Notes: generated from the sequence alone by a model not told the origin. A DNA stretch of 64,000 nucleotides from Pseudomonas brassicacearum (GCF_000585995.1 NZ_CP007410.1:6255001-6319000); one strand, 5' to 3'; positions 45,533-56,083 are shown, counted from the stretch's first letter. Program-made: numbers and translations.

Positions 45533-46645
45533 TTATTTACCGGATTTGATCTTGGTCCAGCTGCGGGTCATGATTCGCTGGGTCGCCGCTGGCAGGTCGG
45601 CAATCGCGTAGAGCTTGGCTTGCACGTCCGCTGGCGGGTAGATGCCCGGGTCGCTGGTGATTTCCTTGTTGACCAGCGGCGTAGACGCCGCGTTACCGTT
45701 CGGGAAACTCACGGTGTCGGTGATCTCAGCCATGATTTCCGGCTTTTGCAGGAAGGTCATGAACTTGTAGGCGCCCTCGACGTTTTCGGCATCTTTAGGG
45801 ATGGCGACCATGTCGAAGAAGCTGCCGGCACCTTCCTTCGGAATGTTGTAGCTGACTTTCACCTTGCCACCGGCTTCGGCAGCACGGGACTTGGCCTGGT
45901 AGATATCGCCCGAGTAGCCGACCGCTACGCAGATGTTGCCGTTGGCCAGGTCGGAGATGTACTTGGAGGAGTGGAAGTAGCCGATCGAAGGACGGATCTT
46001 GAGGAACAGCGCCTCGGCTTCAGCCAGTTGCTTCTTGTCCTGGCTGTCGGTCGGGTAGCCCAGGTAATGCAGCGCCACCGGGATCATCTCGGTCGGCGAA
46101 TCGAGGAAGCTGATGCCGCAGGATTTCAGCTTGGCGGCGTTCTCCGGCTTGAACAGCAAATCCCACGAGTTGGTTGGCGCGTCGGCACCCAGGGCAGCCT
46201 TGACCTTCTCAGCGTTGAAGCCGATGCCGATCGAACCCCACATGTATGGGAAGGCGTGTTCGTTGCCCGGGTCGCTCACCGAAACAGCCTTGAGCAGGTC
46301 GGTGTTGAGGTTCTTCCAGTTAGGCAACTTGGACTTGTCGAGCTTTTGGTAGACCCCGGCCTTGATCTGCTTGGCCAGGAAATTGTTCGACGGCACCACG
46401 ATGTCATAGCCGGACTTGCCGGCCAGCAACTTGGCTTCCAGGGTTTCGTTGCTGTCAAACACGTCGTAGACGACTTTGATCCCCGACTCTTTCTCGAACT
46501 TGGCAACGGTGTCCGGCGCAATGTAGTCGGACCAGTTATAGACGTGCAGCACTTTATCGTCCGCCTGAGCGGCACCCGCCATCACGCCCATCAGGGACAT
46601 GGCCAGGAGAGTCTTGCCAGCTATCTTCATACCTAATGCCTTCAT
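45533..46645 (-). CDS. spuD: Periplasmic putrescine-binding protein SpuD
   Basis: A 370-residue solute-binding protein with a signal peptide ending MAGAAQA. The binding motifs are [28 protein letters not shown] and SFLDSPTEM. It has [12 protein letters not shown] at the position that distinguishes it from SpuE, which favours putrescine as ligand. It is the first transport gene after spuC, about 167 bases away. An alternative start lies at 46630; the given one has GGAG nine bases upstream. The two binding proteins share one transporter, SpuFGH. Confidence 0.92.
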   Translation of the reverse strand: MKALGMKIAGKTLLAMSLMGVMAGAAQADDKVLHVYNWSDYIAPDTVAKFEKESGIKVVYDVFDSNETLEAKLLAGKSGYDIVVPSNNFLAKQIKAGVYQKLDKSKLPNWKNLNTDLLKAVSVSDPGNEHAFPYMWGSIGIGFNAEKVKAALGADAPTNSWDLLFKPENAAKLKSCGISFLDSPTEMIPVALHYLGYPTDSQDKKQLAEAEALFLKIRPSIGYFHSSKYISDLANGNICVAVGYSGDIYQAKSRAAEAGGKVKVSYNIPKEGAGSFFDMVAIPKDAENVEGAYKFMTFLQKPEIMAEITDTVSFPNGNAASTPLVNKEITSDPGIYPPADVQAKLYAIADLPAATQRIMTRSWTKIKSGK

Positions 46646-46811
46646 GGATTGATGCTCCGGTTATTCTTTTTAGCCACGTTCAGCAGCCGGCTCGCGGGCA
46701 ACTTGAACAAGCGGTAGTCTGGCAAGTTACAGGGCAGGCTTTCAACACAAGCCCAGCCTTTTGTTCACACTGGGCGAGGCCCTTGCAGGTACCTCGCTCA
46801 GAGCCTAGCAC

Positions 46812-48176
46812 TTAGCCTTGCAACGCACCGAGGGTCAGGTCCAGGCACTGCCGCGCCTTGGTCACCAGTTCATCGATCTCGGCCTTGCTGATCACCAGCG
46901 GCGGCGCAATGATCATGGTGTCGCCCACCGCGCGCATGATCAGCCCGTTATCGAAGCAGAACTGCCGGCAGATCATGCCCACGCCCTTGCCTTCGTAGCG
47001 CTTGCGCGTGGCCTTGTCCTGGACCAGCTCGATCGCCCCCAACAAACCGATACCGCGCACTTCACCCACCAGCGGATGATCGTTCAGTTCCCGCAAACGC
47101 TTCTGCAAATAGGGTGCCGTTTCAGCATGAACGCGCTCGATGATCTTTTCGTCACGCAGGATGCGGATGTTTTCCAAGGCCACCGCAGCAGCCACCGGGT
47201 GGCCGGAGTAGGTAAAGCCGTGGTTGAAGTCACCGCCTTCGTTGAGCACTGCGACCACGTCATCGCGCACAATCAGCCCGCCCATGGGGATGTAGCCGGA
47301 GGTCAGTCCCTTGGCGATGGTCATCATGTGCGGTTTCAACCCGTAGTAGTCGGTACCGAACCACTCACCGGTGCGGCCGAAGCCACAGATCACTTCGTCG
47401 GCCACGAACAGGATGTCGTACTTGGCGAGGATTTCCTTCATGCGCGGCCAGTAGCTGTCCGGCGGCACGATCACCCCGCCCGCGCCTTGGATCGGCTCGG
47501 CGATGAAGGCACCGACGTTGTCCACGCCGATCTCCAGGATTTTCTCTTCCAACTGGTTCGCCGCCCACACACCGAACTCTTCAGGGCTCATGTCGCCGCC
47601 TTCGCCGAACCAGTAAGGCTGGGCGATGTGGACAATACCCGGGATCGGCAGGTCGCCCTGCTCGTGCATATAGGTCATGCCGCCCAGGCTCGCGCCCGCG
47701 ACGGTCGAACCGTGATAACCGTTCTTGCGGCTGATGATGACTTTCTTGTTCGGCTGGCCCTTGATCGCCCAATAGTGGCGGACCATCCGCAGCATGGTGT
47801 CGTTGCCCTCGGAGCCGGAACCGGTGAAAAACACATGGTTCATGCCTTCAGGGGCGATATCGGCGATGGCTTTGGACAGCTCCAGTACCGGCGGGTGGGC
47901 CGTCTGGAAGAACAGGTTGTAATAAGGCAGCTCGCGCATCTGTTGGCTGGCCGCATCGGCCAGCTCATCGCGGCCGTAGCCGACCGCCACGCACCAGAGG
48001 CCGGCCATGCCGTCGAGGATCTTGTTGCCTTCACTGTCCCACAGGTAGACACCCTTGGCGTGGGTGATGATGCGCGGGCCTTTCTCTTTGAGCTGTTTGA
48101 AGTCGCTGAACGGCGCCAGGTGGTGATCATTGCTCAGGGCTTGCCATTCACGGGTTTGCGGGTTGTTGCGGGTCAT
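46812..48176 (-). CDS. spuC: Putrescine:pyruvate aminotransferase SpuC
   Basis: A 454-residue class III PLP aminotransferase that starts putrescine and cadaverine breakdown by transferring the amino group to pyruvate. The PLP aspartate lies in DILFVADEVICGFGRTGEWF, and the Schiff-base lysine in MMTIAKGLTSGYIPMGG. The N-terminus has LAPFSDFKQLKEKGPRI and the substrate block VFFTGSGSEGNDTMLRMVRH. It lies between spuB and spuD in the expected order. Confidence 0.95.
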   Translation of the reverse strand: MTRNNPQTREWQALSNDHHLAPFSDFKQLKEKGPRIITHAKGVYLWDSEGNKILDGMAGLWCVAVGYGRDELADAASQQMRELPYYNLFFQTAHPPVLELSKAIADIAPEGMNHVFFTGSGSEGNDTMLRMVRHYWAIKGQPNKKVIISRKNGYHGSTVAGASLGGMTYMHEQGDLPIPGIVHIAQPYWFGEGGDMSPEEFGVWAANQLEEKILEIGVDNVGAFIAEPIQGAGGVIVPPDSYWPRMKEILAKYDILFVADEVICGFGRTGEWFGTDYYGLKPHMMTIAKGLTSGYIPMGGLIVRDDVVAVLNEGGDFNHGFTYSGHPVAAAVALENIRILRDEKIIERVHAETAPYLQKRLRELNDHPLVGEVRGIGLLGAIELVQDKATRKRYEGKGVGMICRQFCFDNGLIMRAVGDTMIIAPPLVISKAEIDELVTKARQCLDLTLGALQG

Positions 48177-48235
48177 GCGAATTCTCCTTTATATCGGTGG
48201 AGGCGACACTGCCCGGAGCAGCGTCGCCCGGCGCA

Positions 48236-49594
48236 TCAGACGGCGAAGAGCAGGAATTCCCGCTCCCACGAACTGATGACGCGCTTGAAGTTTTCATGCT
48301 CGGCCCGCTTGACCGCGACGTAGCCTGTGATGAATTTCTTGCCCAGGTATTTCTCGATGGTGGCGCTGTTTTCCATGCGTTCCAGGGCGTCTTCGATGGT
48401 CAGCGGCAAACGCAGGTTGCGGCGTTCGTAGCCTCGGCCCACCACCGGCGCGCTCGGGTTGATGCCTTCGACCATGCCAATGAAGCCACACAGCAGGCTG
48501 GCGGCAATCGCCAGGTACGGGTTGGCGTCGGCGCCCGGCAGGCGGTTTTCCACCCGGCGGTTCTGCGGCCCGGCATCTGGAACCCGCAGGCCCACGGTGC
48601 GGTTCTCTTCGCCCCACTCCACGTTCACCGGCGCCGAGGTGTCGGGCAGGAAGCGGCGGAACGAGTTGACGTTGGGAGCGAACAGCGGCAACAGCTCGGG
48701 GATGAATTTCTGCAAACCGCCGATATGGTGCAGGAACAGCTCGCTCATGGAGCCGTCTTCATTAGAGAAGACGTTCTTGCCGGTGTCTTTGTCGATGATG
48801 CTCTGGTGCAGGTGCATGGCGCTGCCCGGCTCGCCGGTCATGGGCTTGGCCATGAAGGTGGCCGCCACATTGTGCTTGAGCGCCGCTTCACGCATGGTGC
48901 GCTTGAACACCAGGATCTGGTCGGCCAGGGACAAAGCGTCGCCGTGACGGAAGTTGATTTCCATCTGCGCCGTGCCGTCCTCGTGGATCAAGGTATCGAG
49001 GTCCAGTTCCTGCAATTCGCACCAGTCATAGACGTCTTCGAACAGCGGGTCGAATTCGTTGGCCGCTTCAATCGAGAAAGACTGGCGACCGGTTTCCGGG
49101 CGGCCGGAGCGGCCAATGGGCGGTTGCAGCGGGAAGTCGGGGTCGTCGCTGCGCTTGGTCAGGTAGAACTCCATTTCCGGCGCGACGATCGGCTGCCAGC
49201 CCTTGTCGGCGTAGAGCTTGAGTACTTTCTTGAGCACGTTGCGCGGCGACAGCTCGATGGGGTTGCCCTGTTTGTCGTAGGCGTCGTGGATAACCTGGGC
49301 GGTGGGCTCAATGGCCCAGGGCACAAGGAACACTGCGTTTTCGTCCGGGCGGCAGATCATGTCGATGTCGGCCGGATCGAGCAGTTCGTAGTAGATGTCG
49401 TCTTCGACGTAATCGCCCGTAACGGTCTGGAGCAGGACGCTCTCGGGCAGGCGCATACCTTTTTCTGCAATGAACTTGTTGGTCGGCGAGATCTTGCCCC
49501 GGGTAATGCCGGTCAGGTCGCCAATCATGCATTCGACTTCTGTGATCTTATGGTCTTTCAACCAATCGGTGAGCTGGTCGAGGTTGTTACTCAT
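48236..49594 (-). CDS. spuB: Glutamylpolyamine synthetase SpuB
   Basis: A 452-residue glutamine-synthetase-family ligase that joins glutamate to polyamines (gamma-glutamylation). Family blocks are VECMIGDLTGITRGKISPTN, PEMEFYLTKRS, TAQMEINFRHGDAL, TFMAKPMTGEPGSAMHLHQS and RVENRLPGADANPYLAIAAS. There is no adenylylation-site tail, as expected for this subgroup. spuI, divergent upstream, is a second member. Confidence 0.94.
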   Translation of the reverse strand: MSNNLDQLTDWLKDHKITEVECMIGDLTGITRGKISPTNKFIAEKGMRLPESVLLQTVTGDYVEDDIYYELLDPADIDMICRPDENAVFLVPWAIEPTAQVIHDAYDKQGNPIELSPRNVLKKVLKLYADKGWQPIVAPEMEFYLTKRSDDPDFPLQPPIGRSGRPETGRQSFSIEAANEFDPLFEDVYDWCELQELDLDTLIHEDGTAQMEINFRHGDALSLADQILVFKRTMREAALKHNVAATFMAKPMTGEPGSAMHLHQSIIDKDTGKNVFSNEDGSMSELFLHHIGGLQKFIPELLPLFAPNVNSFRRFLPDTSAPVNVEWGEENRTVGLRVPDAGPQNRRVENRLPGADANPYLAIAASLLCGFIGMVEGINPSAPVVGRGYERRNLRLPLTIEDALERMENSATIEKYLGKKFITGYVAVKRAEHENFKRVISSWEREFLLFAV

Positions 49595-49634
49595 AAATGC
49601 CTCTAGGCGTGAGTTTCCTGGCTGCTATTAGTAG

Positions 49635-50411
49635 TCAGGCGTTGGTTGACGCATCGGCGTCGCGTTGTGTTGCCCTTGCTCGGCAGGCATCGCCAAATGC
49701 CTGGAAAATCGCAAGGTAGTACGGATTCGAGCTTACCTCCCATTCAGGGTGCCACTGCACACCTAAAGCAAAAGCCTTGCCTTGTATCACCGAGACCGCC
49801 TCGATCAGGCCGTCCGGCGCCAATGCTTCGGCCCGCAGGCCGGGCGCCAGGCGCTCGATGCCCTGGCCGTGGATCGAATTGACGTCAATCACCGGAGGCA
49901 AGCCCAGGCCCGCGAGGACGCCGCCCGGCTGGATATGCATGGGGTGAGCCGGGCCGTACTGAATGTCCACTGATTGTGTGTCGTCTTCACGATGGTCGAT
50001 GAAGGTTCCGACTTCATGAACTTTTTGGTGAAGGCTGCCGCCAAAGGCTACGTTCATTTCCTGGAACCCCCGGCAGATGCCCAGCACCGGCACGCCCGCA
50101 TCGACAGCGGCGCGGATCAGCGGCAGGGTGGTGGCGTCCCGCGCAGGATCATGGGCAGTGCCCGGCGCGCTGGCGGGGCCCTGGTAGTGAAAAGGTTCTA
50201 CATTAGAAGGAGAGCCGGTAAAGAGAATGCCGTCCAAGGCGTCCAGAATATCGGACGGCGAGAACAGATCCGCCAGGGACGGGATCATCATTGGCAAGCC
50301 CTTGGCGGCTGTCGCGACAGCCCGGGAATATTTATCGCCACTGATGTGATAAGCATGCAGACCGATCTGCTTGGAGCAGGTGGTGACGCCGATTAACGGC
50401 AGGCGAGACAT
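49635..50411 (-). CDS. spuA: Gamma-glutamyl-GABA hydrolase SpuA (PuuD-like)
   Basis: A 258-residue class I glutamine-amidotransferase-fold hydrolase. The nucleophile cysteine lies in VLGICRGFQEMNVAFGGSL, and the His-Glu pair in GVQWHPEWEVS. It releases GABA from gamma-glutamyl-GABA in the glutamylated putrescine pathway. It is the first gene of the leftward spuABC... operon. The start has GGGTG just upstream; the 278-bp region before it separates it from spuI. Confidence 0.94.
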   Translation of the reverse strand: MSRLPLIGVTTCSKQIGLHAYHISGDKYSRAVATAAKGLPMMIPSLADLFSPSDILDALDGILFTGSPSNVEPFHYQGPASAPGTAHDPARDATTLPLIRAAVDAGVPVLGICRGFQEMNVAFGGSLHQKVHEVGTFIDHREDDTQSVDIQYGPAHPMHIQPGGVLAGLGLPPVIDVNSIHGQGIERLAPGLRAEALAPDGLIEAVSVIQGKAFALGVQWHPEWEVSSNPYYLAIFQAFGDACRARATQRDADASTNA

Positions 50412-50689
50412 GAAGCACCCCGGTATTATTGCTGTTATGGGTTTTAATCGAGCTTAGCCTTGTTCATTTTTTTACACAACACCCCCGTAAAAAATACAAC
50501 ACGGCCCGCTCAAGCCTGCGGGCGCCAAGCCCGCCAAAGGGAAAAAAACGCCCTAAATTGCCTCAAAAAAGCCCTGTAGGTGCTTTTTTAGGGCAAAAAA
50601 GGCCCTGCTTGACTTCGGCATGCCGTTCGGGTTGACTGGCTTTCGAAGAGTTCAATGATTGATATTTTTAACAACAAAGGTGTTGCATC
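50412..50689. promoter_or_regulatory. Divergent spuA-spuI control region with nested palindromes
   Basis: 278 bp holding the promoters of both operons. Two overlapping inverted repeats stand out: inner AAAAAAGC/GCTTTTTT (50565-50572 with 50582-50589) and outer GCCCTAAA/TTTAGGGC (50550-50557 with 50587-50594). They could form alternative hairpins or a double operator. A further GGGCAAAAAAGGCCC block follows. No ORF with a good ribosome-binding site was found. Confidence 0.5.
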
Positions 50690-52066
50690 ATGTCGGTACC
50701 CCCGCGTGCCGTTCAGCTTAACGAAGCGAACGCGTTCCTTAAGGAACATCCTGAGGTTCTGTACGTTGACCTTCTAATTGCGGATATGAATGGTGTGGTG
50801 CGCGGCAAGCGCATCGAACGCACCAGCCTCCACAAGGTTTACGAGAAAGGCATCAACCTGCCGGCCTCTTTATTTGCTCTGGATATCAATGGCTCGACGG
50901 TGGAAAGCACCGGCCTGGGCCTGGACATCGGCGACGCTGACCGAATCTGTTATCCAATCCCTGACACCCTGTGCAATGAACCCTGGCAGAAGCGCCCCAC
51001 TGCGCAACTGTTGATGACCATGCACGAACTCGAAGGTGAACCTTTCTTCGCCGACCCCCGCGAAGTCCTGCGCCAAGTCGTGACCAAGTTCGATGAACTC
51101 GGCCTGACCATCTGCGCCGCATTTGAGCTTGAGTTCTACCTGATCGACCAGGAGAACGTGAATGGACGCCCACAACCGCCCCGCTCGCCGATCTCCGGCA
51201 AACGCCCACACTCGACCCAGGTCTACCTGATCGACGACCTCGACGAATACGTCGATTGCCTCCAGGACATTCTGGAAGGGGCCAAGGAGCAAGGCATTCC
51301 CGCCGATGCCATCGTCAAGGAAAGTGCCCCGGCGCAGTTCGAAGTGAACCTGCACCACGTGGCCGACCCGATCAAGGCCTGCGACTACGCGGTACTGCTC
51401 AAGCGCCTGATCAAGAACATCGCCTACGACCATGAAATGGACACGACCTTCATGGCCAAGCCGTATCCGGGCCAGGCGGGCAACGGTCTGCACGTTCATA
51501 TTTCGATTCTGGACAAGGATGGCAAGAATATTTTTGCCAGCGAGGATCCCGAGCAGAACGCCGCACTGCGTCACGCGATCGGCGGTGTGCTCGAGACCCT
51601 ACCGGCGCAGATGGCTTTCCTCTGCCCGAACGTCAACTCCTACCGGCGTTTCGGCGCACAGTTCTACGTACCGAACTCGCCGACCTGGGGCCTGGACAAC
51701 CGCACCGTGGCCCTGCGCGTGCCCACCGGCTCAGCCGATGCCGTGCGCCTGGAACATCGCGTCGCGGGCGCCGACGCCAACCCGTACCTGCTGATGGCGG
51801 CAGTGCTGGCCGGCGTGCACCATGGCCTGGTCAACAAGATCGAACCCGGTGCGCCGGTGGAAGGCAACAGCTACGAGCAGAACGAGCAAAGCCTGCCGAA
51901 CAACTTGCGCGATGCCTTGCGCGAATTGGACGACAGCGAGGTCATGGCCAAGTACATCGATCCGAAATACATCGATATCTTCGTGGCCTGCAAGGAGAGT
52001 GAGCTGGAGGAGTTCGAACACTCCATCTCCGACCTTGAGTACAACTGGTACCTGCATACCGTGTAA
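50690..52066 (+). CDS. spuI: Glutamylpolyamine synthetase SpuI
   Basis: A 458-residue glutamine-synthetase-family ligase for gamma-glutamylation of polyamines. Motifs are VLYVDLLIADMNGVVRGKRI, FELEFYLIDQENV, QFEVNLHHVADPIKACDYAV, TFMAKPYPGQAGNGLHVHIS and RLEHRVAGADANPYLLMAAV. It is a paralogue of SpuB; both carry the GADANPYL block. It stands divergently from spuA and ends at a terminator, so it is a single-gene unit. Confidence 0.94.
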   Translation: MSVPPRAVQLNEANAFLKEHPEVLYVDLLIADMNGVVRGKRIERTSLHKVYEKGINLPASLFALDINGSTVESTGLGLDIGDADRICYPIPDTLCNEPWQKRPTAQLLMTMHELEGEPFFADPREVLRQVVTKFDELGLTICAAFELEFYLIDQENVNGRPQPPRSPISGKRPHSTQVYLIDDLDEYVDCLQDILEGAKEQGIPADAIVKESAPAQFEVNLHHVADPIKACDYAVLLKRLIKNIAYDHEMDTTFMAKPYPGQAGNGLHVHISILDKDGKNIFASEDPEQNAALRHAIGGVLETLPAQMAFLCPNVNSYRRFGAQFYVPNSPTWGLDNRTVALRVPTGSADAVRLEHRVAGADANPYLLMAAVLAGVHHGLVNKIEPGAPVEGNSYEQNEQSLPNNLRDALRELDDSEVMAKYIDPKYIDIFVACKESELEEFEHSISDLEYNWYLHTV

Positions 52067-52081
52067 CTGGTTGCAGTAAAG

Positions 52082-52118
52082 AAAAACGCCGCAGGCCTTC
52101 AGGGCTGCGGCGTTTTTT
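52082..52118 (+). terminator. Intrinsic terminator after spuI
   Basis: CGCCGCAG pairs with CTGCGGCG, preceded by five A and followed by six T, 15 bases past the spuI stop. Confidence 0.92.
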
Positions 52119-52137
52119 ATGGCTACTCACCCATCAT

Positions 52138-52269
52138 TGTGGCGAGGGAGCTTGCTCCCGCTGGGCTGCGCAGCAGCCCCAAAAAGCTTAAGCGGACAAT
52201 TTGGAGCCCCGCAGTGGCTGACTTAAGGGCTGCTTCGCAGCCCAGCGGGAGCAAGCTCCCTCGCCACAG
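52138..52269. repeat. REP inverted pair (family B)
   Basis: TGTGGCGAGGGAGCTTGCTC with GGGCTGCGCAGCAGCCCC on the left; the inverted copies GGGCTGCTTCGCAGCCC and GCAAGCTCCCTCGCCACA on the right. It lies between spuI and the TetR regulator gene. Confidence 0.88.
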
Positions 52270-52350
52270 GGACTCCTTTGCTCCCAAGTGCCGCTATGGA
52301 CCCTCCGCCCGCTCTGCGTACAATGCCCGCCAGCCCCGCAGGAGACAGCC

Positions 52351-52986
52351 ATGACGCGCATCGCCACCCCTCGCAAACCCCGCGCACGCAGCCAAGCCCG
52401 GATCGACTCGATTCTCGATGCCGCTCGTACGCTGCTTGCCGCCGAAGGCGTGGCCAGCCTGTCGATCTACAGCGTCGCCGAGCGCGCCGGGATCCCGCCC
52501 TCCTCCGTATATCACTTCTTCGCCAGCGTTCCGGCCCTGCTCGAAGCCCTGACCGCCGACGTCCACGCCGCTTTTCGCGCTGGCCTGCAAGCACCGGTTG
52601 ATCATGCAGCGCTGAACCACTGGCACGACCTGTCACGACTGGTGGAACAGCGCATGCTCGCCATCTACAACCAGGATGCCGCCGCTCGCCAGCTGATCCT
52701 GGCCCAGCACGGCCTGACCGAAGTCACTCAGGCCGACCGCCAACACGACCTCGAGCTGAGTGACTTGATGCACAAGGTGTTCGACCACCATTTCGCGCTG
52801 CCGCCCCTGCCCAACGACGTCGATGTGTTCGCCCTGGCCATGGAACTGGGTGACCGCGTCTACGCCCGCTCGATACAGCAGCACGGCCAGATCACCCCGC
52901 GCATGGCCGAAGAAGGCATGCGGGTGTTCGATGCCTACCTGGGATTGTACCTGCCGCCGTATTTGCCCAAGCGTGAAGTCGCCTGA
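52351..52986 (+). CDS. TetR-family transcriptional regulator
   Basis: A 211-residue regulator. The N-terminus is basic (PRKPRARSQARIDSILDAAR) and the helix-turn-helix is LSIYSVAERAGIPPSSVYHF. The ligand domain shows no distinctive motif. The start follows AGGAGA at ideal distance. It is a single gene between spuI and the ssu operon, converging on ssuF. The target is unknown. Confidence 0.88.
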   Translation: MTRIATPRKPRARSQARIDSILDAARTLLAAEGVASLSIYSVAERAGIPPSSVYHFFASVPALLEALTADVHAAFRAGLQAPVDHAALNHWHDLSRLVEQRMLAIYNQDAAARQLILAQHGLTEVTQADRQHDLELSDLMHKVFDHHFALPPLPNDVDVFALAMELGDRVYARSIQQHGQITPRMAEEGMRVFDAYLGLYLPPYLPKREVA

Positions 52987-53051
52987 TTCATAAACCGCCT
53001 TATAGCGCGCTTTAACCTGAATAAAGCGCGTTTAAAAGCCGCTTAAAAACT

Positions 53052-53082
53052 AAAAACCCCGAAAGGCTCGTGCCGTCCGGGG
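53052..53082 (-). terminator. Terminator of the ssu operon
   Basis: Read on the minus strand, CCCCG and GGC/GCC pairs form an interrupted stem ending in CGGGG and a run of five T. It lies about 20 bases past the ssuF stop. Confidence 0.7.
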
Positions 53083-53100
53083 CTGTGGGTGAACCATCGC

Positions 53101-53316
53101 TCACAACTTGGCGATAGACACCTCGGTGGATTTAACGAAGGCAATCACTTCGCTGCCGATGGCCAGCTCCAGCTCCTTCACCGAGCGGGTGGTGATGACC
53201 GAGGTGACGATGCCGGAGGCGGTTTGCACGTCGATTTCCGATAGCACGTCGCCTTCGACGATTTCCTTGATGGTGCCTTTGAACTGGTTGCGTACGTTGA
53301 TGGCTTTGATAGTCAT
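53101..53316 (-). CDS. ssuF: Molbindin-like TOBE/Mop-domain protein SsuF
   Basis: A 71-residue protein consisting of one Mop (TOBE) domain: INVRNQFKGTIKEIVEGDVL, IVTSVITTRSVKELELAIG and AFVKSTEVSIAKL. Such proteins bind molybdate-like oxyanions. It is the last gene of the operon. The order ssuEADCBF, with a molbindin-like ssuF, is that described in P. putida S-313, where ssuF is needed for sulfonate use. Its exact role is not known. Confidence 0.9.
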   Translation of the reverse strand: MTIKAINVRNQFKGTIKEIVEGDVLSEIDVQTASGIVTSVITTRSVKELELAIGSEVIAFVKSTEVSIAKL

Positions 53317-53341
53317 GGTGTTGATTCCTGTCTGGATGGAA

Positions 53342-54148
53342 TTATTGCGCCCAACGCAATTGCGTAGGCAAGGGTGAAACGGGTTCGGGTTCCGGCGGTT
53401 GGCCGGGCAAGGACAGCACGCGGTTGAGGACTTCGGTTTCCAGGGTTGCCAGGCGATGGGAGCCGCGAACCCGTGGACGTGGCAGGTCGATGGGCAGGTC
53501 GAGGCCGATCTGACCGTCCTCGATCAGGATCACCCTATCGGCGATCGCCACGGCTTCACTCACGTCATGGGTTACCAGCAGCACGGTAAAACCGTATTGC
53601 TGCCACAGGCGCTCGATCAATTGCTGCATCTCGATGCGAGTCAGGGCGTCCAGCGCTCCCAAGGGCTCGTCGAGCAACAGCAGGCGCGGTTGATGGATCA
53701 AGGCACGAGCCAGGGCCACCCGTTGTTTCTGTCCGCCGGACAGCGCCGCCGGCCACTCATGGGCGCGGTCGGCCAGGCCCACCGCTTCCAGTGCCTGCAA
53801 CGCTTGCGGCCGCCAGTTGCCTTTGAGGCCGAGACCGACGTTGTCGATGTTTTTTTTCCAGGGCAGCAAACGTGCTTCCTGGAACATCAGCCGCGTGTCT
53901 TCCCGTGCCTCGCTCAATGACGCCGAGCCCGCCAACAGCTGGCCGCCGGTTGGCTGGTCGAGGCCAGCCAACAAGCGCAGCAAAGTACTTTTGCCGCAGC
54001 CGCTGCGACCGACCACGGCCACGAACTGCCCGGCCGGGATATGCAGGTCGATCTCCCGCAGTACCTGGCGCGAGCCGAAGGTTTTCTGCAGCTTGCGCAC
54101 CGCCAGCGGAATGCCTCGCAGCAGGCGCGGAGGTTGTTGGGCGGTCAT
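53342..54148 (-). CDS. ssuB: Aliphatic sulfonate ABC transporter ATPase SsuB
   Basis: A 268-residue ATPase. Walker A is GRSGCGKST, the signature is [19 protein letters not shown], Walker B is [12 protein letters not shown] and the switch His is in [11 protein letters not shown]. The motif [13 protein letters not shown] is typical of the nitrate/taurine/sulfonate group. The start at 54148 is chosen for GGAGGT five bases upstream and its ATGA overlap with ssuC. Confidence 0.95.
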   Translation of the reverse strand: MTAQQPPRLLRGIPLAVRKLQKTFGSRQVLREIDLHIPAGQFVAVVGRSGCGKSTLLRLLAGLDQPTGGQLLAGSASLSEAREDTRLMFQEARLLPWKKNIDNVGLGLKGNWRPQALQALEAVGLADRAHEWPAALSGGQKQRVALARALIHQPRLLLLDEPLGALDALTRIEMQQLIERLWQQYGFTVLLVTHDVSEAVAIADRVILIEDGQIGLDLPIDLPRPRVRGSHRLATLETEVLNRVLSLPGQPPEPEPVSPLPTQLRWAQ

Positions 54149-54927
54149 GTGGCACCTCCCTTGTTCACTTGATACGCCGGATGCCAGCGCAGCCAAACCC
54201 GCTCAAGCCCACGGGCGGCAAGATCGGCCAATTTACCCAGTACGGCGTAGAGAAGAATCGCCAGCACCACCACATCGGTCTGCAAAAACTCCCGGGCATT
54301 CATTGCCAGGTAACCAATGCCGGAGCTGGCCGAGATGGTTTCCGCCACGATCAGCGTCAGCCACATGAAGCCCAGGGCAAAACGCACGCCCACCAGGATC
54401 GAAGGCAAGGCGCCCGGCAGGATCACCTGGCGAAACAGGCTGAAGCCGGACAAGCCGTAGCTGCGGGACATCTCCACCAACGCCGGGTCGACGTTGCGGA
54501 TCCCGTGGTAGGTGTTGAGGTAGATCGGGAACAACGTGCCCAGGGCCACCAGGAAAATCTTCGCCGACTCGTCGATGCCAAACCACAGGATCACCAGCGG
54601 AATCAACGCCAGGTGCGGGACGTTCCGGACCATTTGCACCGAACTGTCCAGCAGGCGCTCACCCCATTTCGACAGGCCGGTGATAAAGCCCAAGGCCAGG
54701 CCGATGCCACCGCCGATCAGGAAACCGACCGCGGCCCGCCAACCGCTGATGGCCAGGTGCGTCCAGATCTCGCCGCTGCGCACCAGGCTCACCCCGGCTT
54801 CGATCACCGCCACGGGGGCCGGCAGGATCCGCGTGGATAACCAGCCCGCCGACACCGACAGTTGCCAGACCGCCAGCAACAGCAGCGGCACCGCCCACGG
54901 CGCCAGGTTGTGGATGATTTTCTTCAT
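54145..54927 (-). CDS. ssuC: Aliphatic sulfonate ABC transporter permease SsuC
   Basis: A 260-residue permease with about six helices, the first being [20 protein letters not shown]. The EAA loop reads [25 protein letters not shown] in two adjacent blocks. Family segments are [20 protein letters not shown] and [20 protein letters not shown]. The start MKKIIHNL is chosen for length; it is seven bases after the ssuD stop. Confidence 0.94.
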   Translation of the reverse strand: MKKIIHNLAPWAVPLLLLAVWQLSVSAGWLSTRILPAPVAVIEAGVSLVRSGEIWTHLAISGWRAAVGFLIGGGIGLALGFITGLSKWGERLLDSSVQMVRNVPHLALIPLVILWFGIDESAKIFLVALGTLFPIYLNTYHGIRNVDPALVEMSRSYGLSGFSLFRQVILPGALPSILVGVRFALGFMWLTLIVAETISASSGIGYLAMNAREFLQTDVVVLAILLYAVLGKLADLAARGLERVWLRWHPAYQVNKGGAT

Positions 54928-54934
54928 GGCCGCC

Positions 54935-56083
54935 TCAGCTCTGGGACGCGGCTTTGGGCAGGATGTCGTTGGCGACCATTTCACCGAAGGGGCTCACATA
55001 ACCCTGGCTTTTCGGCAGTTCCGGGCGTTCCACGTCCAGGTGCGGAAACAGCAGTTCCGCCACGCGGTAGGACTCCTCCAGGTGTGGATAACCGGAAAAG
55101 ATAAAGGTGTCGATCCCCAGTTCAGCGTATTCCTTGACCCGCGCCGCCACGGTCGGACCGTCGCCCACCAGCGCCGTACCGGCACCGCCGCGAACCAGGC
55201 CGACACCGGCCCAGAGGTTGGGGCTGACTTCCAGCTTGTCGCGGCTGCCGCCGTGCAGGGCGGCCATGCGCTGCTGGCCCACCGAATCGAAGCGCGCCAG
55301 GGAGGCCTGGGCACGGGCAATGGTCTCGTCATCCAGATGGGAGATCAGCCGGTTGGCCGCTTGCCAGGCCTCGGCGTTGGTTTCACGCACGATTACATGC
55401 AGGCGGATGCCGAAGCGCACGGTACGCCCGAGTTTCGCCGCCTTGGCCCGCACCTGGGCGATTTTTTCCGCGACGGCCGCGGGTGGTTCGCCCCAGGTCA
55501 ATACCATTTCCACTTGCTCGGCCGCCAAGTCCTGGGCAGCTTCCGACGAGCCGCCGAAATACAGCGGCGGACGCGGTTGCTGGATCGGCGGATAGAGCAG
55601 TTTGGCGCCCTTCACACTGATGTGTTCGCCGTCGTAATCCACGGTTTCGCCTTCCAGCACCCGGCGCCAGATGCGGGTGAATTCCACCGATGCCTGATAG
55701 CGTTGCTCGTGGTCGAGAAACAGGCCATCGCCGGCCAGTTCGTCCGGGTCACCGCCGGTCACCAGGTTGAACAACGCCCGCCCGCCGGACAACCGATCGA
55801 GGGTCGCGGCCTGACGCGCCGCCACCGTCGGGGAAATGATCCCGGGGCGCAGGGCGACGAGAAACTTCAGGCGCTGGGTCACGGGAATCAACGAAGCGGC
55901 CACCAGCCAGGAATCCTCGCAAGAACGCCCGGTGGGGATCAGCACGCCACCAAAACCCAGTCGATCGGCCGCTTGGGCAATCTGTTGCAGGTAGCCGTGA
56001 TCGACGGCGCGGGCGCCTTCGGCGGTGCCAAGGTAATGGCCGTCACCGTGGGTGGGCAAGAACCAGAAAATATTGAGGCTCAT
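54935..56083 (-). CDS. ssuD: FMNH2-dependent alkanesulfonate monooxygenase SsuD
   Basis: A 382-residue flavin-dependent monooxygenase that splits alkanesulfonates to aldehyde and sulfite. It has the bacterial luciferase-like fold: [54 protein letters not shown] and [20 protein letters not shown]. It receives FMNH2 from SsuE. The start has AGGAGA at ideal distance. Confidence 0.96.
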   Translation of the reverse strand: MSLNIFWFLPTHGDGHYLGTAEGARAVDHGYLQQIAQAADRLGFGGVLIPTGRSCEDSWLVAASLIPVTQRLKFLVALRPGIISPTVAARQAATLDRLSGGRALFNLVTGGDPDELAGDGLFLDHEQRYQASVEFTRIWRRVLEGETVDYDGEHISVKGAKLLYPPIQQPRPPLYFGGSSEAAQDLAAEQVEMVLTWGEPPAAVAEKIAQVRAKAAKLGRTVRFGIRLHVIVRETNAEAWQAANRLISHLDDETIARAQASLARFDSVGQQRMAALHGGSRDKLEVSPNLWAGVGLVRGGAGTALVGDGPTVAARVKEYAELGIDTFIFSGYPHLEESYRVAELLFPHLDVERPELPKSQGYVSPFGEMVANDILPKAASQS

